Part shown: positions 57,993-64,000 of the stretch, one piece after another
How positions within the stretch are numbered: position 1 is the first letter of the stretch
Layout: every line of letters starts with the position of its first letter
DNA from: Phytohabitans kaempferiae
GTDB taxonomy: Bacteria; Actinomycetota; Actinomycetes; Mycobacteriales; Micromonosporaceae
Length of the DNA: 64,000 nucleotides
Direction: 5' to 3'
NCBI RefSeq assembly: GCF_042433955.1
Contig: NZ_JBHLUH010000061.1
Coordinates: forward strand, 186,001 to 250,000
Position numbers and translations under genes: made by a program
The notes under the pieces: generated by a model
What the model was told of the DNA's origin: nothing
What the model saw: only the letters and a program-made list of their open reading frames with translations
The model's database searches: none

Positions 57993-58460
57993 ATGACGAT
58001 GACCACTGCGACCCAAGCCCCGCCAGAGCAGGGGGAACGGACGGTCAACCTCCCGTTCGTGTCAGCCACCTTCCACCTCCCCGACGTCGGCTCCCTGCGC
58101 CGCCTGGTGGACCGGGTACCGCATCCACCGCTGCCACGGCTGGGTCGGGCGGAGGCCGCCCACGCGGCTCGGGCGGTCGCCGGTCACCTGCCGCCGCCGA
58201 CGCGGCTGGCGTACTACGCGGGGCTCGGCGTGCTCGGCGTGACGGGCGTGATCGAGTGGCCGGTGGCCGTCGCGATCGGCGCCGGGACCCTGTTCGCGCG
58301 GCGTGCGCGCGGCGCGCGGCCCGCTCAGCCCTCGCGGCAGGAGTCCCGTGGCGGCGGCCGGCCGGAGCGGCCCGCGGATGTCCGGCGGCGGACGAAGACC
58401 ACGATCCGCGCGGCGAGTACGGCCAGCCCGGGCACGCGGCTGCGCCATGCCCGGGCCTGA
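57993..58460 (+). CDS. Small membrane protein upstream of the P-type ATPase
   Basis: A 155-residue protein from ATG 57993 (GAGGGG six bases upstream): a polar N-terminus with LPFVSATFHLPDVGSLRRLV, then a hydrophobic helix YYAGLGVLGVTGVIEWPVAVAIGAGTLF split by a Pro, and a basic disordered tail (RRARGARPAQPSRQ). Its 3' end overlaps the ATPase gene if that starts at 58447, so the two are probably co-translated. It may be an accessory subunit of the pump; the function is unproven. Confidence 0.72.
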   Translation: MTMTTATQAPPEQGERTVNLPFVSATFHLPDVGSLRRLVDRVPHPPLPRLGRAEAAHAARAVAGHLPPPTRLAYYAGLGVLGVTGVIEWPVAVAIGAGTLFARRARGARPAQPSRQESRGGGRPERPADVRRRTKTTIRAASTASPGTRLRHARA

Positions 58461-61400
58461 CGGGCCCGGCGTGACCTCTCCAGCCTCCCCGGACCCGACC
58501 CTGCCGGGATCCGGCGAGGTACTGACCGAAGCCGTCACCCTCGGCATCAACCTCGCCGGTATCGGCGTCGCGCTGGCGAGCCGGATAGTGCCGATCGGGC
58601 CGCTGCCACACGCGGCCGCCACCGCGCTGACCTGGGCTGACGCCGCCCCCCGCATCCGGGGCGCGCTGGTGCGGCGGCTCGGTCCGGGGCCGGCCGACGT
58701 GACCCTGAGCGTGAGTACGGCCACCGCCAACGCGCTGTCCCGCCGCACGTTCGGGCTGGTGGTCGACGCCACGCACCGCTTCTCGCGGCTGACCGAGGCG
58801 CGCGCCCGGCGGCGGGCCTGGCTGCGGCGCCGCGACGAGCTCGGGCTCACCGGCGAGGCCGCCGACGACAACGAGACCAGCGGGACCGCCGACGAAACAA
58901 GCGAGGCCGCCGGCGAGACAAGCGAGACCGTCGAAGGGAACGAAGACGCCGAGACCGCCCAACAGGAGGCCGAGGCCGCCGACGAGGGCCAGGAGACGGC
59001 CGACATCCTCGACGGCGGTGCCGAGCCCACCGAGCGCCCGGTGCCGCTGCCGCCCGGCCCGGTCGAGCGGTACGCCGACATGGCCACCGGCGCCGCCGGG
59101 GCCGGCTTCCTCAGCGGGCTCACCGTCGCCCGCGACTCGCGGCGGGCCCACGCTCTCGCGGTCGCGGCGCTGCCGAAGGCCGCGCGGGTGGGGCGGGACG
59201 CGTACGCGGCGCAGGTCGGCCGGGCGGCGGCCCGGCGCGGTGTGCTGATCGCGGATCCGGAGGCGCTGCGCCGGCTGGACCGGGTCGACACGGTGGTGAT
59301 CGACCCGTCCGCGTTGCTGACCGGGGAGCGGGCCATCGACGAGGTGCACGCCCTCGACGCCGAGGTCGACGCCGACGAGCTGCGCCGGGAGGCCGAGGAG
59401 CTGGTCGACCTGGTGGATCCCACCGCCACCCGGCAGGAAGGGCGGTGGGCGGTCGCGCCGGTGGAGGCGCTGGGCGGCGAGGACGCGTGGACGCGGGAGG
59501 CGCGGCTCAGGGGCGGGACCGTACTGGCGCTGTGGCGGGACGACACGCCCGCGGGCCTGGTCTCCGTCGTACCCGTGCTGGATCCGTTGGTGGACGCGCT
59601 GCTGGCGTCCGCGCGCGGCGTCGGCGACGTGGTCCTGGCCGGCCCGCGCAGCGGGCTGCGGCACCGGCTGGACTTCGACCGGGTGGTGCCCGGCGGGGCA
59701 CGGCTCGGCACCGGGCTGCGCGCCCTCCAGGGGGAGGGGCGGGGCGTCGTACTCGTCTCCGGGCGGGGCGGCGCGGTGCTGGCCGCCGCTGACGTGGGGA
59801 TCGGCGTGCTCGGCCGCCGGACCCGGCCGCCGCTCGGCGCGGCGGTGCTCTGCGGTCCCGGGCTGGCGGAGGTCTGCCTGCTCCTGGACGCGGCGGCGGC
59901 CGCCCGGCCGATGAGCCGGCGTTCGGCGAAGCTGGCGTTCGCCGCCTCGACCGTGGCCGGCCTGCTGGCCGTGGCCGGCCCGGCGCAGGGCGCGGTGGCG
60001 CGCGCCTCGGTGGCGGTGCAGAGCGGTGCCGTGATCGGCCTCGCGGTCGGCACCTGGGCCGGCATGGAGGTGGCCCGCCACCCCCGGCCGGTCGCGGTGG
60101 ACCGGACCCCGTGGCACGCGATGCCCTGGCGGGCGGTGCTGGACCGCCTCTCCACCAGCCAGGACGGCCTCGACGAGGAGGAGGCGCGGCGTCGCGCCAA
60201 CCAGGCACCGGCCCTGGAGGAGCCCGAACGGGAAGGGCTCGCCCGGGCTTCGATCGAGGAGCTGGCCAACCCGCTGACCCCAGCGCTCGCCGGCGCGGCG
60301 GCGGTCTCCGCGTCGGTCGGCTCGGTCGTCGACGCCGCCATGATCGGCACCGTACTGGGCGTGAACGCGCTGCTCGGCGGGATGCAGCGCGTCGGTACCG
60401 GGCGGGCGCTGCGCCAGCTCGGCGCGCGGGCCGCGAGCCGGGTCCGGCTGCGCCGGGGCGGTGACGCGGTAACCGCGGACGCGGACCGGCTCGTGCCGGG
60501 CGACGTGGTCGAGATCGGTGCCGGCGAGGTCGTACCGGCCGACTGCCGGCTGCTGCGGGCCGAGGCGCTGGAGGTGGACGAGTCCAGCCTCACCGGCGAG
60601 TCGCAGCTCGTGGCGAAGTCGGCCCGGCCCAGCACGGCCGACACGATCGCCGACCGCACCTCGATGGTGTACGCCGGCACGGTCGTCGCCGCCGGCCAGG
60701 CCACCGCGGTCGTCGTCGCCGCGGGCGCCGGCACCGAGGCGGGCCGGACCGCGCGGCTCAGCGGCGAGGCGCCCCGGCCCACCGGCGTCGAGGAGCGGCT
60801 GGGCCAGCTGACGCGCGTGACGCTCCCGGTCTCGATCGGCTCGGGCGCCGCGCTGATGCTCCTCGACCTGCTGCGCGGGCGCGGCCTCAGCAGGTCCGTC
60901 ACACCGGCGGTGAGCCTGGCGGTCGCCGCGATCCCGGAAGGGCTCCCGTTCGTCGCGCGCCTCGCCGAACTCGCCGCCGCGCGCCGCCTCTCCCGGCGGG
61001 GTGCGCTCGTCCGCAACCCCCCGACCATCGAGGCGCTGGGCCGGGTGAACGCGCTCTGCTTCGACAAGACCGGCACCCTCACCGAGGGCCGGATCAGTCT
61101 CCGCGGCGTCTCGGACGGCGAGGCGTACCGGCCGGTGGAGGAGCTGTCGGAGCCGCTGCGCGACATCGTGGCCGCCGCGCTGCGGGCCAGCCCGGAGGCG
61201 AACGGCCGGCTGCCGCACCCGACGGACCGCGCGGTGGTCGAGGGCGGGCAGGCGGCCGGGGTGGAGCCGGCGCACGGGGCCGGCGTGTGGACGCCGGTCG
61301 AGGCGGAGCCGTTCGAGTCCAACCGCGGCTACCACGCGGTGATCGGAGACGCCGAGGACGGCCGGCGGATGTGCGTGAAGGGCGCGCCCGAGGCGGTACT

Positions 61401-62652
61401 CGACCGGTGTGGCACCTGGTCCCGGGCGGGCGGGGAGGTGCCGTTCGACGCGGCCGCGCGGTGGCGGGTAGAGGGGGAGGTGGAGCAACTCGCCCGCGGC
61501 GGCTTCCGGCTGCTGGCGGTGGCCGAGCGCCGGGTACGGCCAGACGCGACGTTCGACGGTACGCCGATCGAGGGGCTGGTGCTGCTCGGTCTGCTGGCGC
61601 TGGCCGACCCGGCGCGTCCCACCGCGGCGGCCGCTGTGGACCAGCTCCGGCAGGCCGGCATCGACGTCGTCATGGTGACCGGCGACCATCCGAGCACGGC
61701 CGAGGCGGTGGCGGCGGAGCTGAGGATCCTGGACGGCCGCCGCGTGGTCACCGGCCCGGAGCTGGACGCGATGGACGACGCCGCGCTGGCCGAGGCGCTG
61801 CCCGGCACCGCCATCTTCGCCCGGGTCACGCCGCAGCAGAAAGTACGGATCGTGCGCGGCCTGCGCGACATCGGCCGGATCGTGGCGGTGACCGGCGACG
61901 GCGCGAACGACGCCGCGGCGATCCGGCTCGCCGACGTCGGTGTGGCGCTCGGCGGGCGGGCCACGCAGGCCGCCCGGGAGGCGGCCGACGTCGTGCTGGT
62001 CGACGACAAGCTGGAGACGATCACCGACGCGATCATCGAGGGGCGCATGATGTGGGCCTCCGTACGGGACGCGGTGTCGATCCTGGTCGGCGGCAACCTC
62101 GGCGAGATCGTCTTCACCGTGGGCAGCAGCCTCGTCGGCGGCGGAGAAGCGCTCAACGCCCGGCAGTTGCTGCTGGTCAACCTGCTCACCGACATGCTGC
62201 CGGCGCTCGCCGTGGCGACCCGCCGCCCGCCGGGGGTCACGCCGGAGACGCTGCTGGCCGAGGGCCCCGAGGCGTCGCTGGGCCCGGTGCTGACCCGGGA
62301 CGTGTACCTGCGCGCGGGCGTGACCGCCGGGGCGGCCACGGCGGCACTCACGCTGGCCCGCATCACCGGCCTGCGCGGGTCGGCGGGGACCGTCGCGCTG
62401 GTCGCCCTCGTCGGCACACAACTGGGCCAGACCCTCACCGTGACCAGGCGCAGCGGCCTCATCGTCGCCTCCGCGCTCGGCTCGCTGGCCGCCCTGACGG
62501 TCGTCGTGCAGACGCCCGGGCTGAGCCACCTCTTCGGCTGCCGCCCGCTCGGCGTCCGAGGCTGGACCGTCGCGCTCGGCACCGCGACCGCCGGCACCAT
62601 CGCCGCGCCGCTGCTGCCCCGGCTGCTCCGCCAACCCGTTACACAGAGTTAA
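58447..62652 (+). CDS. Large P-type cation-transporting ATPase (CtpI-like)
   Basis: A pump of about 1401 residues. The C-terminal 770 residues hold the P-type core: LTGES (near 716, actuator), AIPEGLP (near 830, membrane motif as in Ca/Mg-type P2 pumps rather than CPx heavy-metal pumps), phospho-Asp873 in CFDKTGTLTEG, VKGAPEAVLDRCG nucleotide site, TGDGANDAAAI hinge near 1149. About 600 extra N-terminal residues include an acidic stretch (140-195, Glu/Thr/Ala) and a HAD-like degenerate half. This matches mycobacterial CtpI-type ATPases, whose ion is unknown. ATG 58447 overlaps the previous gene; GTG 58471 is the alternative. Confidence 0.9.
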   Translation: MPGPDGPGVTSPASPDPTLPGSGEVLTEAVTLGINLAGIGVALASRIVPIGPLPHAAATALTWADAAPRIRGALVRRLGPGPADVTLSVSTATANALSRRTFGLVVDATHRFSRLTEARARRRAWLRRRDELGLTGEAADDNETSGTADETSEAAGETSETVEGNEDAETAQQEAEAADEGQETADILDGGAEPTERPVPLPPGPVERYADMATGAAGAGFLSGLTVARDSRRAHALAVAALPKAARVGRDAYAAQVGRAAARRGVLIADPEALRRLDRVDTVVIDPSALLTGERAIDEVHALDAEVDADELRREAEELVDLVDPTATRQEGRWAVAPVEALGGEDAWTREARLRGGTVLALWRDDTPAGLVSVVPVLDPLVDALLASARGVGDVVLAGPRSGLRHRLDFDRVVPGGARLGTGLRALQGEGRGVVLVSGRGGAVLAAADVGIGVLGRRTRPPLGAAVLCGPGLAEVCLLLDAAAAARPMSRRSAKLAFAASTVAGLLAVAGPAQGAVARASVAVQSGAVIGLAVGTWAGMEVARHPRPVAVDRTPWHAMPWRAVLDRLSTSQDGLDEEEARRRANQAPALEEPEREGLARASIEELANPLTPALAGAAAVSASVGSVVDAAMIGTVLGVNALLGGMQRVGTGRALRQLGARAASRVRLRRGGDAVTADADRLVPGDVVEIGAGEVVPADCRLLRAEALEVDESSLTGESQLVAKSARPSTADTIADRTSMVYAGTVVAAGQATAVVVAAGAGTEAGRTARLSGEAPRPTGVEERLGQLTRVTLPVSIGSGAALMLLDLLRGRGLSRSVTPAVSLAVAAIPEGLPFVARLAELAAARRLSRRGALVRNPPTIEALGRVNALCFDKTGTLTEGRISLRGVSDGEAYRPVEELSEPLRDIVAAALRASPEANGRLPHPTDRAVVEGGQAAGVEPAHGAGVWTPVEAEPFESNRGYHAVIGDAEDGRRMCVKGAPEAVLDRCGTWSRAGGEVPFDAAARWRVEGEVEQLARGGFRLLAVAERRVRPDATFDGTPIEGLVLLGLLALADPARPTAAAAVDQLRQAGIDVVMVTGDHPSTAEAVAAELRILDGRRVVTGPELDAMDDAALAEALPGTAIFARVTPQQKVRIVRGLRDIGRIVAVTGDGANDAAAIRLADVGVALGGRATQAAREAADVVLVDDKLETITDAIIEGRMMWASVRDAVSILVGGNLGEIVFTVGSSLVGGGEALNARQLLLVNLLTDMLPALAVATRRPPGVTPETLLAEGPEASLGPVLTRDVYLRAGVTAGAATAALTLARITGLRGSAGTVALVALVGTQLGQTLTVTRRSGLIVASALGSLAALTVVVQTPGLSHLFGCRPLGVRGWTVALGTATAGTIAAPLLPRLLRQPVTQS

Positions 62653-62687
62653 TTCTCGGTACACCGGGCCGACCTAGCGTGCCGGCC

Positions 62688-62822
62688 ATGGCTGATTTTC
62701 TCGCGAACATGCTGGCCAAGGCCGCTGTCATGCTGGTCGAGTCGCTGGTTAAGTGGATCTTCCAGAGTGTCTTCGCCACCGCCTTCGCACCCTCCGACGA
62801 GACCGCGGCGGCCTTCGCCTGA
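62688..62822 (+). CDS. 44-residue hydrophobic peptide
   Basis: ATG 62688 opens a 44-codon frame: MADFLANMLAKAAVMLVESL, then VKWIFQSVFATAFAP and an acidic end SDETAAAFA. It looks like one amphipathic-to-hydrophobic helix with Lys residues on one face. Its codon bias fits coding. The ribosome site is weak, and a TAGCGT -10 candidate lies at 62675-62680. Small peptides of this sort in actinomycetes are often uncharacterised; a membrane-active or toxin-like role is possible but unproven. Confidence 0.55.
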   Translation: MADFLANMLAKAAVMLVESLVKWIFQSVFATAFAPSDETAAAFA

Positions 62823-62875
62823 CAGCGCGCCTCCCCGCCCTCGGGATCTTCCCGACAGATCAAACTCCAAGCCGG

Positions 62876-62930
62876 GCTGCCGCGATGACCGTCGCGGTCC
62901 GGACCGCCGCTCCCGCAGCCTCACCCTCCG
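62876..62930 (+). repeat. Dispersed repeat X, copy C
   Basis: GCTGCCGCGAT, 15 variable bases, GACCGCCGCTCCCGC, CCTCACCCTCC. It has the same spacing as copies A (43441-43499) and B (63421-63476), and opposite orientation to B. In this copy GCGATG provides an ATG. Confidence 0.8.
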
Positions 62931-62993
62931 CGTCCACACGACCCCCACGCTCTCCCCGCGTGGCCGGCGGCGGGGAGCCTTTCGGACTCGGGG

Positions 62994-63032
62994 TGGTCGC
63001 GCGGCTGGGCCGGGATCGGACCTGGTGTCGTG
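62994..63032 (+). repeat. Repeat Y, copy 1
   Basis: GTGGTCGCGCGGCTGGGCC, four variable bases, TCG and ACCTGGTGTC. The second copy is inverted at 63540-63578. Confidence 0.7.
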
Positions 63033-63420
63033 TGTTGGAGAAGCTGTCGAGCTGGGCGCATCGGTGCGCCCAACCCGGGGCGGACGCCGGATGTGCGACT
63101 CGCGGCGTGGATGCCGGGGTCCGGTGGTCGCCGCGCCGGACCCGGCAGGTGTGGGCGATTGTCCGGGGGCATTGCCCGTTCGAACCGGCCGCCAGGGGTC
63201 CGATAAGGCCCCTTGCCTGGGCCGACCGGGCCGGGAGGCGGTCCGCCCGTGGCGACCGGTCGACCCCCAGGGAGTGAGCTTTCGCCACGCACGACCGGGA
63301 CCTGCAAGACGGCGAACGTCCCCGTCCTCAAAGCGCGCGGGCATGTCCTCCATCGGCCAGAAGCGGCCGGATCAGGGCGAGGTGTGGCGTCCGTCGGCGT
63401 CGGCGTGGTCGTGGGGGCGT

Positions 63421-63476
63421 GGAGGGTGAGGCCGCGGGAGCGGCGGTCGTGAGCACGATGGGCATCGCGGTAGCTC
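63421..63476 (-). repeat. Dispersed repeat X, copy B
   Basis: Minus-strand GAGCTACCGCGATG, variable spacer, GACCGCCGCTCCCGC, CCTCACCCTCC. A GGGAG ribosome-like site precedes its ATG by eight bases, giving a frame MPIVLTTAAPAASPS that is also found in copy C as MTVAVRTAAPAASPS. Confidence 0.8.
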
Positions 63477-63539
63477 CCTTCTGCCACAGCGAAACCGAAC
63501 CGTAACGGGCAGTGCGGACCTTCACCCGCGAGGATTTCT

Positions 63540-63578
63540 GACACCAGGTGCGAAGGTGGCCCAGCCCCGCGACCACGC
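63540..63578 (-). repeat. Repeat Y, copy 2 (inverted)
   Basis: On the minus strand GTGGTCGCGGGGCTGGGCC, variable bases, TCGCACCTGGTGTC. It lies upstream of X copy B on that strand, whereas Y copy 1 lies downstream of X copy C, so the pair order is swapped. Confidence 0.7.
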
Positions 63579-63666
63579 CTCGACCCCGGAAACTCTCTAA
63601 ACGGGTTAGGGCGCCCAGGACGCCACAGGTCGTCTGGAACCTGGTCGACCCCGCCACGGGGAGCCC

Positions 63667-64000
63667 CTAGAAGTACGTGCGGACCACGTCGACGACCACA
63701 TTGGACTCGTCGACCAGCGGGATCGCCCGCCACTTGTCGAACGCGGTGCACGGATGCGAGATCCCGAAGCGCACCAGGTCGCCGGGGGTCACCGCGGCGC
63801 CCTCGACCGTGAGGAAGGCGTGCTGGTCCATCAGCCGGGTCACGCGGAGGCCGTCGGCGGGCACGACCTCGCCGGACGGGCGGCGGATCGCGAGCGGCAC
63901 CGGCAGGCCCTCGTCGAACGGGGCGTCCCGCTTGCCCAGCCCGGCGATCGCCAGCCCCGGCTCGGGCGTGGAGATGACCTGCGCCCACACCTCCAGCGCC
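63667..64000 (-). CDS. C-terminal part of a D-threonine aldolase / D-serine dehydratase-like PLP enzyme
   Basis: A frame open to the window edge and ending at TAG 63667. The last 110 residues read STPEPGLAIAGLGKRDAPFD, VTRLMDQHAFLTVEGA, GDLVRFGISHPCTAFDKWR and VVDVVRTYF. The HPC motif supplies the His and Cys that hold zinc in the D-serine dehydratase-like C-terminal domain of alanine-racemase-fold enzymes (D-threonine aldolase, eukaryotic-type D-serine dehydratase). The PLP lysine would be in the missing N-terminal part. The exact substrate cannot be decided. Confidence 0.85.
   Translation of the reverse strand, partial: ALEVWAQVISTPEPGLAIAGLGKRDAPFDEGLPVPLAIRRPSGEVVPADGLRVTRLMDQHAFLTVEGAAVTPGDLVRFGISHPCTAFDKWRAIPLVDESNVVVDVVRTYF

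Larger units (their letters stand above)
62823..63666. other. 844-bp spacer with two repeat families
   Basis: No recognised gene. Repeat X occurs at 62876-62930 (plus) and 63421-63476 (minus), repeat Y at 62994-63032 (plus) and 63540-63578 (minus). Several frames are open because of the GC content, and X and Y share a frame on their own strand (AAPAASPS and GVVA.LG..RTWC), so these may be remnants of a short coding or mobile unit. Confidence 0.5.

Noticed and set aside
58045..62664. Very long antisense open frame opposite the P-type ATPase
   Set aside because: It is a shadow frame created by high GC. Its translation is low-complexity Arg/Gly/Pro/Ala without any domain, while the plus strand has complete P-type ATPase motifs.
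63172..63190. GTTCGAACC resembling a tRNA T-loop
   Set aside because: The flanking sequence does not fold into a cloverleaf; it is a chance palindrome.
62876..63476. Intact insertion sequence or MITE bounded by repeat X
   Set aside because: No transposase is present, no target-site duplication was seen, and the X/Y order is not a mirror image, so a simple element with terminal inverted repeats is not supported.

Overview
The window is GC-rich throughout (roughly 70% or more by eye), with GTG/TTG starts, leaderless promoters, translationally coupled genes, IdeR- and Zur-like boxes, a SARP regulator and many secreted multidomain proteins. This points to a filamentous actinomycete, most plausibly a Micromonosporaceae relative; the family is an inference from style, not from a marker gene. 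No rRNA, tRNA, CRISPR array, prophage or intact transposase was found. The window is chromosomal accessory sequence with a few housekeeping-type genes.

Layout. 1-2.1 kb: tail of a membrane protein, then a BBE-type FAD oxidoreductase and an Rrf2 repressor that share the same palindromic operator. 2.1-9.4 kb: a heme/iron acquisition locus, with surface proteins (HtaA domain, DUF916, neocarzinostatin-like folds) running left and a coupled hmuTUV-type operon running right, from a divergent promoter region with two IdeR/DtxR boxes. 9.4-14.3 kb: NhaA antiporter, stand-alone receiver, Ku, a small unknown gene, a decayed MFS gene and an SDR. 14.3-17.7 kb: a triple-hairpin RNA candidate and a leftward operon (IMPase-like, ThuA, Gfo/Idh/MocA, possibly a VOC protein) that looks like keto-sugar metabolism. 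17.7-23.5 kb: DMT exporter and MocR regulator with overlapping divergent start codons, a tiny membrane protein and a 1064-residue SARP/NB-ARC/TPR regulator. 23.4-27.1 kb: RibD-like reductase, a COG0523 protein behind a Zur-like box, and a secreted protease-lectin behind a LacI-type palindrome. 27.1-30.8 kb: DedA, TetR/cupin/lipoprotein and small genes.

30.8-39.6 kb is the most unusual part: a three-gene secreted redox operon bounded by terminators. It encodes a type-1 copper domain fused to six Ig-like repeats and a DUF1080 domain, a small laccase-like multicopper oxidase, and a 1319-residue protein combining ThuA, a discoidin-like insert, a PQQ-type sugar dehydrogenase propeller, PKD and DUF1080. 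The two large proteins share a related C-terminal module. Together they could form an extracellular system that oxidises and cleaves (3-keto) glycosides and passes electrons through copper to oxygen. The ThuA/Gfo operon at 15-17.7 kb could be a cytoplasmic counterpart.

39.6-50.0 kb: slipin, an AHSA1 protein with two ArsR-like operators but no ArsR gene, a small membrane ORF with an odd start, a methyltransferase, DUF4383, GlxA/AraC regulator, two MFS transporters, a Tat-exported sulfite-oxidase-like enzyme and a frameshifted BNR-repeat protein. 50-57.9 kb: redoxin, LuxR/histidine-kinase pair, MMPL transporter and quinone oxidoreductase, separated by several minisatellites. 58-64 kb: a large P-type ATPase with its small upstream partner, a 44-residue peptide gene, an 844-bp spacer with two repeat modules (one also present at 43.4 kb), and the C-terminus of a D-threonine-aldolase/D-serine-dehydratase-like enzyme.
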